From positions 62,001 to 126,000 of the forward strand of contig CADEFN010000003.1 in assembly GCA_902826615.1 (NCBI GenBank): a DNA stretch of 64,000 nt, written 5' to 3'. Positions 56,512-64,000 of this stretch are shown piece by piece. Origin of the DNA: an uncultured Gemmatimonadota bacterium (GTDB lineage: Bacteria; Gemmatimonadota; Gemmatimonadetes; Gemmatimonadales; Gemmatimonadaceae). A program made the translations under genes and the position numbers. How positions within the stretch are numbered: the first letter of the stretch is position 1; each line of letters opens with the position of its first letter. The notes below the pieces were generated by a model. It did no database searches. It saw nothing but the letters and a program-made list of their open reading frames with translations, and was not told the origin of the DNA.

Positions 56512-57534
56512 CTAGGCGGCGAGGCGCGCCAGGAATTCGCGGGCGGTTTCGATATCCTCGCGGCTCCCGATGTACAGCGGGGAGCGCTGATGCAACTCGG
56601 TGGGCACCAGGTCCATGATGTCGTGGAGGCCATCGATCGCGAGCCCACCCGCCTGCTGCACCACAAACGCGAGCGGATTGCACTCGTACAACAACCGCAG
56701 TTTGCCGCGAGTGGACTGCGTGTTGGCGGGATAGGCAAACACACCGCCGCCTAACAAGTTGCGATGGAAGTCGGCGACCAGCGATCCGACGTACCGGACA
56801 CTCATGGCCTTCTGCTGTCCGTCGAGACCACGATACCGGCGCATGAGCGCCTTGGTGTTTTCATCCCAGAACTGCTCGTACGAGTCGTTGACGCTGAGGT
56901 AGCGTCCACGCGGAGGAATCCGGATGTCGGGATGCGAGAGGAGGAACTCCCCGATCGAGGGATCGAGCGTGAAGCCGTGCACGCCGTGGCCGGTGGTGTA
57001 CACCAGCATGGTGCTCGAACCGTAGATGATGTACCCGGCCGCAACCTGCCGGCGCCCGGGCTGCAGCACATCCTCGAGTTCTCCGCGCACACCGCGCGTG
57101 ATCTTTCGCATCACACTGAAGATCGTGCCCACCGGCACATTCACGTCGATGTTTGACGAGCCATCGAGCGGGTCAAAGCAGAGGACGTAATTCCCGCACT
57201 TGAACTGCTCGGGAATGGGGATGAGATCGGGTTCTTCTTCCGACGCCATCGCGCACAGACGGCCACCATGGTCCATGGCCTTCACGATCGTCTCGTTGGC
57301 AAAGACGTCGAGCTTCTGCTGGATTTCCCCCTGCACATTCTGCTGTTCGAGCGCGCCAAGGATGTCCACCAGACCCGCGCGACGCACCTTGTTGGTGATC
57401 AGCTTTGCCGCCAGCGCGATGTCGTACAGGATACCGGAGAGCTGACCGGTGGCTTCGGGGAATTGCCGTTCCTGCTCGATGATGAACCGGTCGATCGTGA
57501 CAACCGATGTCGCGGTGTGTTTAACGACGTTCAT
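56512..57534 (-). CDS. fbp: Fructose-1,6-bisphosphatase class I
   Basis: 340 residues. DPLDGSSNIDVNVPVGTIFS is the metal/substrate motif, SEEEPD the first metal site, YVGSLVADFHRNLLGGG the sugar-phosphate contact. Gluconeogenesis enzyme. ATG overlaps the small peptidase stop. Confidence 0.96.
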   Translation of the reverse strand: MNVVKHTATSVVTIDRFIIEQERQFPEATGQLSGILYDIALAAKLITNKVRRAGLVDILGALEQQNVQGEIQQKLDVFANETIVKAMDHGGRLCAMASEEEPDLIPIPEQFKCGNYVLCFDPLDGSSNIDVNVPVGTIFSVMRKITRGVRGELEDVLQPGRRQVAAGYIIYGSSTMLVYTTGHGVHGFTLDPSIGEFLLSHPDIRIPPRGRYLSVNDSYEQFWDENTKALMRRYRGLDGQQKAMSVRYVGSLVADFHRNLLGGGVFAYPANTQSTRGKLRLLYECNPLAFVVQQAGGLAIDGLHDIMDLVPTELHQRSPLYIGSREDIETAREFLARLAA

Positions 57535-57935
57535 GCGTCCTGTGATTGGAGGGGCCTTCGGTCACTGCCGCGGAGCCTCGATCGGGCGAAGTGTCTCGCC
57601 TCGACCTCGTATCGATTGTTGGAATACCCTCGGCGCAACGTTTCCCACCAATACCGCAGCGGGAACATGCTAAGAGCTTGAAACTGACGGACATGCACAA
57701 GCTCGTGCAAGAGTAGTTCCGCCGAGGGGTCCGCCCCCGGTCGAAGCCATACTGTCCGGCCCACGGTGATGCCGTCAACGCTCGACTGTCCAAGACACCA
57801 CCCGCCGAGACGCGGTAACAACCCGCCCGTGCGAAGACGTATCGCGAGCAGCTCGGGGTACCGCTGCGTCACCTGCGCCGGGAGGGTCGTTGCCCTCCCG
57901 GCGATGGCCCGGAACGCTTTGCCGAGTAGTGCCAT
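57531..57935 (-). CDS. Small zincin-type metallopeptidase-like protein
   Basis: 134 residues. LLLHELVHVRQFQ holds HExxH, with RYEVEARHFA 25-30 residues later supplying a possible third ligand (Glu). Resembles short DUF4157-like zincins. Cytoplasmic as no signal peptide is seen. It overlaps comEC by 67 bases at its start and fbp by 4 at its end. Confidence 0.65.
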   Translation of the reverse strand: MALLGKAFRAIAGRATTLPAQVTQRYPELLAIRLRTGGLLPRLGGWCLGQSSVDGITVGRTVWLRPGADPSAELLLHELVHVRQFQALSMFPLRYWWETLRRGYSNNRYEVEARHFARSRLRGSDRRPLQSQDA

Positions 57936-60112
57936 GTCGAATCCTGCGTGGTTGCTGCGATTTCTACCCCGTCCGACGACACGACGATCGTACCATCGTC
58001 GTCCGTTCGCAACACGTCGACCCCCCGCTCGTTGAGCGTCTGCAACACCGACGGCGAGGGGTGGCCATAGTCGTTGTCCGCACCGACGGAAACCAGGGCC
58101 AGGGTCGGGCTGACGACGTCCAGAAAGGCGGGGGTCGAACTGGTTTGACTTCCATGGTGCCCGGCCTTCAGCACGTCGGCACTGAGTTGGTCGCCAAATC
58201 GGGCGACCACGGCCGCTTCCGCGCCATGCTCTGCATCACCCGTAAAGAGGAAACGCGCGGCCCCGTACTCCAGCATCACGACGACGCTCGCCTCGTTAGG
58301 GTTGTCCTGCCCCCGGACCCAGCTGCTATCGGGAGCCAGCACACGCACCACGACGTCGTCCAGGGTGACGACCCGCCCCGGGAGGGCGCGCTGCCATGAG
58401 GCGCCCGCCGCCAGCGCACTGTCGAGCACGGCTCGGTAGGCTGGGCTTGTCCCGGGAAATGCCGAGTCCCAGACGGTGTCGACCGGCACCTGATTGATAA
58501 GCGAAGCGGCACCGCCGACATGATCCGCATGGGGGTGTGACAACACGAGATGCACCACACGGCCACCGAAGCGGCGCAAGTACGGACCGACGATGCTCTG
58601 CCCGGCATCACCTGTCTTCCACGATCCCCCGGCATCAATCAGGAGCCAGCGTCCGCGCGGCGTCCGCACCGCAATGGCATCGCCCTGGCCGACGTCGATC
58701 ATATGGACCTCCAGTCGCCCCGACCCCCGGGGGAGGAGCGGACGCCAGGCAGCAAGGGCCAGCACGCCTAACGCCACCGCCACACCGGTGCGCGCCCGCC
58801 CCAGACACGCCACGATCACCGCCGCTGCGCAGGCGGCCAGGCTGAGTGCGGTAAACGCGGTCAGCGCCACCGGCACCACACCCAGCGGAATGTGTGTGCC
58901 CAGCTGCGCCACCAGGTCGATGAGGGCAAGTGCGCCGCGTGCCGCGTCTGAGAGGAACGCGGCCACGGGCCCAAACCACCCAAGGATGACCGTGGCAAAA
59001 AGCAGTGGCTGCGCCACGTTGAAGAGCGGACCAGCCAGGAGATTGGTGACAACCGCGGCAATGCTGATGCGCCCGAAGGTCCACGCCACAATGGGCGCGC
59101 TCACCAGTGTCGCGATCGATGTGGCAACGACACTCTCGGCGATCGGCTTCTTCCAGCCGCTCCAGGTGGAGAAGAGCCCGCGTGACAACTCGCCGCTCGC
59201 GATCAGGCCCGCCATGCCGCTCACACTCAGCTGCCATCCGAGGTCCATCACGAGTCGCGGTTCCACGAGCGAGATCCCACTCCCCACCGCCCAGATGGCC
59301 CATGGACTTGTCGGGCGTTGCACCCAGCGCGCACCCGTCGTGAGTGCGAGCATGGCGGCCGACCGGACCGCCGGTGGAGGCGACGCGATGAAGACGATGT
59401 AGCTCCCCAGTATCAGGAGAGCGATCACCTCGCCGCGACGTGTGGAGAGACCGCAGGCGGCCAGGATGCCTAACAACCCTCCAGCCACGATCGACACATG
59501 CAACCCGCTCACCGAGACCATGTGAATGATCCCGGCGTCGGCATAGGTGGACCGCAGCTCCGCCGAGAGGTCGTATTGCTCGGCTAGCACCAGGGCACGC
59601 ACCAGTGGAGCGTCGTCCCCAAACTGTGATGTGATCAGGTTGCCCACGCGGTCGCGCCACCGGTCGGTGAACGAAGGACCGGCCACCACTGTCACCCGCG
59701 CCCCCCGAGTGGCCACACCGCCGCCCGCACGCCGGAAGGTGCCCTCCACGCGGAGCGTCGCGCCGGTGGGCGCCTCACTGCCACGCGCCGAGAGCCGCAC
59801 ACGCAGCCGGCACCCCTGCTCCATCCAGCCGGCCGCCTTACCGTCGCGCCGCAACGGCTCCGTCAGACGGACAATGGCAATCCCCTCGGCCAGCACGCGA
59901 CGACGGCAGGCGCGATCGTCGCGGTCGGCGTCACGCGCCACCAACCAGCCCAGGGCCAGCGCCCCAGCACCTAACGCGTGGGCGGCGGCGCGCCGCGACA
60001 GCGCCCGAAAGAGGAGGTAGAGGGCCGCAACCAGCACAGGCCACAGGCTGCGGCTGAAGCCGAGCCAGAGTCCACCTGCATAGGTGAGAAAGAGGAGCAG
60101 GATGAGGGGCAC
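57869..60112 (-). CDS. comEC: DNA internalisation channel ComEC/Rec2
   Basis: 747 residues. N-terminal membrane segments and OB-fold-like DUF4131 region, the competence domain with IIHMVSVSGLHVSIVAG and many helices, and a C-terminal metallo-beta-lactamase domain (SHPHADHVGG). Carries DNA across the inner membrane during transformation. Three CGTTAGG words, one in reverse orientation (58294). Confidence 0.95.
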   Translation of the reverse strand: MPLILLLFLTYAGGLWLGFSRSLWPVLVAALYLLFRALSRRAAAHALGAGALALGWLVARDADRDDRACRRRVLAEGIAIVRLTEPLRRDGKAAGWMEQGCRLRVRLSARGSEAPTGATLRVEGTFRRAGGGVATRGARVTVVAGPSFTDRWRDRVGNLITSQFGDDAPLVRALVLAEQYDLSAELRSTYADAGIIHMVSVSGLHVSIVAGGLLGILAACGLSTRRGEVIALLILGSYIVFIASPPPAVRSAAMLALTTGARWVQRPTSPWAIWAVGSGISLVEPRLVMDLGWQLSVSGMAGLIASGELSRGLFSTWSGWKKPIAESVVATSIATLVSAPIVAWTFGRISIAAVVTNLLAGPLFNVAQPLLFATVILGWFGPVAAFLSDAARGALALIDLVAQLGTHIPLGVVPVALTAFTALSLAACAAAVIVACLGRARTGVAVALGVLALAAWRPLLPRGSGRLEVHMIDVGQGDAIAVRTPRGRWLLIDAGGSWKTGDAGQSIVGPYLRRFGGRVVHLVLSHPHADHVGGAASLINQVPVDTVWDSAFPGTSPAYRAVLDSALAAGASWQRALPGRVVTLDDVVVRVLAPDSSWVRGQDNPNEASVVVMLEYGAARFLFTGDAEHGAEAAVVARFGDQLSADVLKAGHHGSQTSSTPAFLDVVSPTLALVSVGADNDYGHPSPSVLQTLNERGVDVLRTDDDGTIVVSSDGVEIAATTQDSTWHYSAKRSGPSPGGQRPSRRR

Positions 60113-60139
60113 ACCACGTCCAGTCGTGGCCCCCGAAGC

Positions 60140-60418
60140 CTATCCCGCGACGGTGCCCAGGTGGCGGGGACGTGCCTGCACCCGGCGCATGGCGTCGAGG
60201 AGCACGACAGACATCTCCGCTCGCACCTGAAGCTGCGACAGCGCGACACGAGTCACCGCGGAGCCAATCGGAGACCCGCTGATGTAGCGGGGACGAATCT
60301 TGTTGAGGGCATGCGTGATCGCATCATCACGGCATTGCAGACAGTCACAAAATCCCGCATTGCGGGACCGGAGCTGTTCAAAGACTTCGTCAGCGATCTC
60401 TTCGAGGGCGTTCTTCAT
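60140..60418 (-). CDS. comFB: ComFB family protein
   Basis: 92 residues from ATG 60418 (GTG one codon upstream is possible). KNALEEIADEVFEQL, the Cys pair CDCLQC with CRDD, ALNKIRPRYISG are characteristic ComFB blocks. ComFB lies in the comF operon of Bacillus, and cyanobacterial homologues have been reported as cyclic dinucleotide receptors. Here it directly precedes comEC (27 bases) rather than comFA. The longer frame to 60508 runs through the palindrome and is not used. Confidence 0.85.
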   Translation of the reverse strand: MKNALEEIADEVFEQLRSRNAGFCDCLQCRDDAITHALNKIRPRYISGSPIGSAVTRVALSQLQVRAEMSVVLLDAMRRVQARPRHLGTVAG

Positions 60419-60495
60419 CACCTGGGTGCGGCGTCGCCGATTCTGCTCACCTGCCAGACGACCGAGGACACAACCAAGGCACGAGCGCCCGGGTA

Positions 60496-60509
60496 TGTGA
60501 CCAGTCACA
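60496..60509. promoter_or_regulatory. CRP/FNR-like palindrome upstream of comFB-comEC
   Basis: TGTGAC-CA-GTCACA is a perfect 14-base palindrome 78 bases before comFB. The TGTGA half-sites match CRP, though the usual six-base spacing is four. Candidate operator only. Confidence 0.5.
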
Positions 60510-60559
60510 CAAAGTCGTGAATCCCTGCCTCGACTTCCGCCTGCGCGGAGGAGTCTCCC

Positions 60560-61897
60560 TTAAGACGCGACCGGCAGCGCCCCGCGGTCGGACACCACAC
60601 TTCCGGTGAACGTCGACCCCGTGGTTCCGGTGAGCTCCACGTTCACGTAGCGGCCAATCAAGCTTTCATCGCCCCCGATCAGCACGGTCTTGAAGTCACG
60701 CGAACGGGTTTGGAGCAGCTCACCGCGGCGTGCCAGCTTTTCGACCAGCACTTCGCGCCGCGAGCCAAGCAACGTCAGGTTCCTTGCGCGCGAGCCGGTG
60801 CGAACGGTCTCGATCAGCCGCTCCAGGCGTTCGGTCGCGACTTCGTCGGGCACCGTCAGCTCACTGGGCATGCGGGTGGCGGGAGTGCCTTCGCGCGGGG
60901 AAAACTTGAAGGTGTAGGCATCGTCGAAGACCACCTCACGCACCACCGACAGTGTCTCCTCGAAATCGGCGTCTGTTTCGCCGGGAAATCCCACGATGAC
61001 ATCGGTGGTCAGTCCGAGCCCCGGAATCGCCGCACGCAGGCGCCGCACGCAATCGAGGTACTCTTCGCGCGTATAACGACGCAGCATGCGCTTGAGGACT
61101 GAGGTGGAGCCGGATTGCAGCGGCAGATGCACATGCTCGCACACCGCCGGCACTTCGGCCATCGCCGCGATCACCCGATCGGAAAAATCGTTAGGGTGCG
61201 GGCTGGTGAAGCGGAGCCGGCGGAGCCCCGGGACGGCTCCAACGGCACGCAGCAGGTCTGCGAAATCGTGTGTGCCATCGTGGTACGAGTTGACCGTCTG
61301 GCCCAGCAGCGTGATCTCGGCAATGCCATCGGCCACTGCCTGCTCTGCCTCGCGAACGGCATCGGCGAGTTTGCGGCTCCGCTCAGGGCCGCGGGTGTAT
61401 GGCACGATGCAGTAGGTGCACTTGTAGTCGCAGCCGCGCTGCACCGGGATCCAGGCCTTGACCTTGTCAAAGCGGCGTGGCGCAAAGTCCTCGTAGTGTT
61501 CCTCGAGATCGAACGACGTCGCGACCTCGCGTGCCCCGCCCTGCGCGCGAGCCACCAGTTGGGGCAGCGCCCGATACCCGTCAGGCCCCACTACCAGACT
61601 CACATGTTTGGCCTGTGTGAGAAGACGCGGCCCGAGACGCTGCGCCATGCACCCGGTGACCCCGACAATGCTGCCCGGTTTCATCGAGCGCTTGAGTTCA
61701 CCCAGCCGGCCGATCACGCGCTGCTCGGCATGATCGCGAATCGCGCAGGTGTTCACGAGAATCACATCAGCGCCGTCGGGAGAATCGACCGGTGCATATC
61801 CCTCAGCCGCCAGTTTGCCGAGCATGAGCTCGGAGTCACTGACATTCATCTGGCAGCCATAGGTCTCGACGTAGACCGTGCGAACGACGGAACTCAC
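60560..61897 (-). CDS. miaB: tRNA-2-methylthio-N6-dimethylallyladenosine synthase
   Basis: 445 residues. UPF0004 domain with CQMNVSDSE, NTCAIRDHA and GCMAQR cysteines; radical SAM motif CDYKCTYC; TRAM domain at the end. Adds the methylthio group to i6A37 made by MiaA (4179-5087). ATG overlaps the mtaB stop. Confidence 0.96.
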   Translation of the reverse strand: MSSVVRTVYVETYGCQMNVSDSELMLGKLAAEGYAPVDSPDGADVILVNTCAIRDHAEQRVIGRLGELKRSMKPGSIVGVTGCMAQRLGPRLLTQAKHVSLVVGPDGYRALPQLVARAQGGAREVATSFDLEEHYEDFAPRRFDKVKAWIPVQRGCDYKCTYCIVPYTRGPERSRKLADAVREAEQAVADGIAEITLLGQTVNSYHDGTHDFADLLRAVGAVPGLRRLRFTSPHPNDFSDRVIAAMAEVPAVCEHVHLPLQSGSTSVLKRMLRRYTREEYLDCVRRLRAAIPGLGLTTDVIVGFPGETDADFEETLSVVREVVFDDAYTFKFSPREGTPATRMPSELTVPDEVATERLERLIETVRTGSRARNLTLLGSRREVLVEKLARRGELLQTRSRDFKTVLIGGDESLIGRYVNVELTGTTGSTFTGSVVSDRGALPVAS

Positions 61898-63132
61898 GGA
61901 GTGCTCGGTGTGAGGAGGGTGGCCTGCAGCGCACCACTGTGGTCGCGCGCGAGACGCATTTGGTGCCGCGTGCGACGCGGTGCCGCGACGGGCAGACGCA
62001 CCGAAAGATAGTCCTCGGTCAGGCCATGCCGGTGGTCCCCGCCTTCCACCACCACATCCGCAGCCTCCCCGACACGCTTGCTGAGGTACGTCTCCGCGCG
62101 AGCCGCAGCGAGGGTGCGCAGCTCCAAAGCACGCGCCTGACGAACTGGAGGCGGCACAGGATTGGCCAGGCGAGTGGCCGCGGTTCCTGGACGCTCCGAG
62201 TAGGGGAAGATGTGGAGATATGTGAAAGGAAGTTCGTTCACCACCGCCACCGTGGCCTGGTGATCGGCCTCCGTTTCACCGGGAAAACCGGTGATGATAT
62301 CCGCGCCGAGGCCGAAGGCAGCCCGGGTGCCGGCGATCTGCCGCAGCGCCTGTGTGTATTCGTCCGCCGTGTACCAGTGGCGTCCCATGCGCTTGAGCAC
62401 GGCGTCGGAGCCTGACTGCAGGGGCGCGTGCAGGTGAGGAGCCAGGTTCGCCGGATGCTGCAAACACTCCATCAGCCCGCCGTCGACTTCCGTGGCCTCG
62501 ATGGATGAAAGCCGAAAGCGCACCGATGGTACCGCGCGGATGAGCGCCTGCACCAGTGCACCTAACGAGGAGCCGAGGTCGCGTCCCCAGGTGCCGATAT
62601 GCACGCCCGTGAGCACGATCTCCGGATGCACCGCAGCCAGTGTTTCGGCCTCGCGCACGAGATCGACGATGGCGCGCGACCGATTGGCACCCCGCGCCAG
62701 CGTGGTCGCGCAGAAGGTGCAGTGTTCGTCGCAGCCGTCCTGTATGCGTAGCGTTGCCCGACTCCCGGTTTGAGCCTCGGCGGGCCCCACGGCCTCTGGC
62801 GGAAGTCCAAGCGCCTCCGCAACCGCAAGGGTATCGGCGCCAGCGACCACGTGAGACACACCAGGCAACGCGCGAATGGCCCCCTTATCGAGGGCAGCCG
62901 CGCACCCCATGACGACCGTCCGCAATCCGGGGCGTTTGCGTGCTGCCCGACGGACTCCCTGCCGGAGGTCGGCTTCGGCCTCCGTGGTTACCGCACAGGA
63001 GTTGAAGACGGCCACATCGGCCTCCTCTGCCGTCGCGACCAGCTCCGCCCCGCCCCGCTCCACCATCGCCTGCACCGCTTCGGAGTCATAGTGGTTGGCG
63101 CGGCAGCCGAAGGTGCGCACAAACACCTTCAT
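61894..63132 (-). CDS. mtaB: tRNA t6A37 methylthiotransferase MtaB family
   Basis: 412 residues. FGCRANHYDSE and NSCAVTTEAEADLRQ distinguish MtaB from MiaB; radical SAM CDEHCTFC. Makes ms2t6A in tRNAs reading ANN codons. Overlaps the histidine kinase stop and the miaB start by 4 bases each. Confidence 0.93.
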   Translation of the reverse strand: MKVFVRTFGCRANHYDSEAVQAMVERGGAELVATAEEADVAVFNSCAVTTEAEADLRQGVRRAARKRPGLRTVVMGCAAALDKGAIRALPGVSHVVAGADTLAVAEALGLPPEAVGPAEAQTGSRATLRIQDGCDEHCTFCATTLARGANRSRAIVDLVREAETLAAVHPEIVLTGVHIGTWGRDLGSSLGALVQALIRAVPSVRFRLSSIEATEVDGGLMECLQHPANLAPHLHAPLQSGSDAVLKRMGRHWYTADEYTQALRQIAGTRAAFGLGADIITGFPGETEADHQATVAVVNELPFTYLHIFPYSERPGTAATRLANPVPPPVRQARALELRTLAAARAETYLSKRVGEAADVVVEGGDHRHGLTEDYLSVRLPVAAPRRTRHQMRLARDHSGALQATLLTPSTP

Positions 63133-64000
63133 ACGGTGGTCCCCAACTGCACACGAGTCGTAGGGGGAGCGGAGGGAAGGTCCACCTTGAACTCCGCGCC
63201 GGCGCCGGGCGCACTTTCGACCCAGATGCGTCCCCCATGGGCCTCCACAATGAGCCGGCAGAAGGTGAGCCCCAGCCCAGAGGAGCGCAGCCGTGCCACC
63301 CGTGGAGCCCCACCCTGCCCAAACTTGCGAAAGATCAGTTCATGCAGCTCGGCGGGAATGCCCGGACCATCGTCGGCCACCACGAGATGCACCCCGGTGC
63401 CCGCCCGGCGAACACGGAACCGCACCTTCACATGCTCTCCGCTGTGGATCAGCGCGTTCTGCAGGAGGTTGGAGATGACACGCTTGAGCAATGCCCGATC
63501 ACCTCTGATCTCCGGCACATCGTCGGAGAGCTCCGCATGGATGGTGGCACCGGTATGATCTCTTCGCCCCGCCGCTTCGGCGATCACCTCGTTGACCAGC
63601 TCGCCGAGACGCACCGGTAGCAGCGCGAGGGTGATCGTCGCCTCCTCCATGCGACGCACTTCGAGCAGGTCGTCGATGAGGTCCAGCAACTCATCGGACT
63701 TGTGCATGGCGTCCTGCACTGCAGTGCGCTGCTGCGGCTCGAGCGGCCCGAGGTCACCGTCACCCAGGAGCTCGAGGGTGGCGAGGATCCCTGAAAGAGG
63801 CGTCTTGAGATCGTGCACAATCATCTGCATCAACTCGTCGCGCGCGCGCTCGACATCGCGCAGTCGCCGGTACGAGTTCTCCAGGGCCTCGGTCGCCGCC
63901 CGCAGACGCAGGAGTGCGTGCACACGGGCGCCCAGCAGGAGTCGATTGTGAGGCTTGGTCAGCCAGTCGTCGCCTCCGGCCTCGATGGCTTGCAACCGGT
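63129..64000 (-). CDS. Histidine kinase with N-terminal receiver domain, 5' end outside window
   Basis: About 290 residues visible. The fragment opens with the end of a receiver domain (WLTKPHNRLLLGARV, with the conserved Lys-Pro), then a coiled linker and a HisKA domain (MIVHDLKTPLSG with phospho-His), and a full HATPase (NLLQNAL, DDGPGIP, SGLGLTF). Response-regulator/kinase hybrid. Its stop overlaps mtaB. Confidence 0.88.
   Translation of the reverse strand, partial: RLQAIEAGGDDWLTKPHNRLLLGARVHALLRLRAATEALENSYRRLRDVERARDELMQMIVHDLKTPLSGILATLELLGDGDLGPLEPQQRTAVQDAMHKSDELLDLIDDLLEVRRMEEATITLALLPVRLGELVNEVIAEAAGRRDHTGATIHAELSDDVPEIRGDRALLKRVISNLLQNALIHSGEHVKVRFRVRRAGTGVHLVVADDGPGIPAELHELIFRKFGQGGAPRVARLRSSGLGLTFCRLIVEAHGGRIWVESAPGAGAEFKVDLPSAPPTTRVQLGTTV

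Overview
The window is one contiguous piece of a GC-rich, diderm bacterial chromosome (TonB-dependent receptor, outer-membrane-type barrel, lipoprotein). The gene mix suggests Gemmatimonadota (Gemmatimonas-like): BshA-type glycosyltransferase, MoxR/DUF58/VWA/BatD cluster with fused TPR domains, mannose-type PTS with HPr kinase, a free-standing type IX-like C-terminal domain, SelB, and a B12 uptake operon under a cobalamin riboswitch. This assignment is an inference from gene content; no rRNA is present. No phage, insertion sequence, transposase or CRISPR array was seen.

Almost everything is on the minus strand, read from 64000 down to 710, with stop/start overlaps (ATGA, GTGA, TGATG) at most junctions. 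The only plus-strand genes are a truncated metalloprotease (1-623) and rpsT (16448-16687). Layout in transcription order: histidine kinase fragment, mtaB, miaB (64.0-60.6 kb); comFB, comEC, a small zincin, fbp (60.4-56.5); methylmalonyl-CoA mutase, fmdB-like, argS, a PfkB kinase, purM, a barrel protein, ribD-ribE-ribBA-ribH, nusB, a glycosyltransferase, hpf, hprK, PTS IIA-IIB-IIC-IID, ptsH, ptsI (56.4-39.2); metK, a bifunctional-nuclease-family gene and a membrane protein (39.2-36.3); cobalamin riboswitch with btuF-btuC-btuD-btuB and then recO-selB (36.2-28.8); a small type IX-like CTD protein, clpB, tadA, two serine tRNAs (28.7-24.5); DUF2231, lspA-like, diguanylate cyclase (24.4-21.4); pyrR-pyrB-pyrC, a class II aldolase and a zinc-ribbon protein (21.4-16.9); a site-2 protease, scpA, scpB, rluB (16.3-13.6); moxR, DUF58, BatD-like, VWA/TPR, BatD/TPR/SH3 (13.5-6.9); mutL, miaA, bshA, uppP, birA, coaX (6.8-0.7).

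Functional links: B12 import (riboswitch + btuFCDB) can serve the B12-dependent mutase at 54.8 kb. hpf-hprK-IIA-IIB-IIC-IID-ptsH-ptsI forms a complete phosphorelay with its HPr-Ser kinase but no sugar-catabolic gene nearby. comFB (a family with reported cyclic dinucleotide binding) sits just upstream of comEC behind a perfect CRP/FNR-like palindrome.

The most unusual signal is not a gene. The heptamer CGTTAGG/CCTAACG occurs 36 times by hand count, several-fold above a simple base-composition expectation. It appears mostly as NCG-TTA-GGN (X-Leu-Gly) inside genes, but also as CGT-TAG stop codons, as Pro-Asn or Leu-Thr codons in the other orientation, and once between genes, so selection seems to act on the DNA word itself. 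A second oddity is a 9-bp GGAGGCACG-type repeat that begins immediately after two different stop codons and forms a large inverted repeat behind rpsT. Start codons were moved from the longest open frame where overlap, promoter position or ribosome binding sites argued for it.
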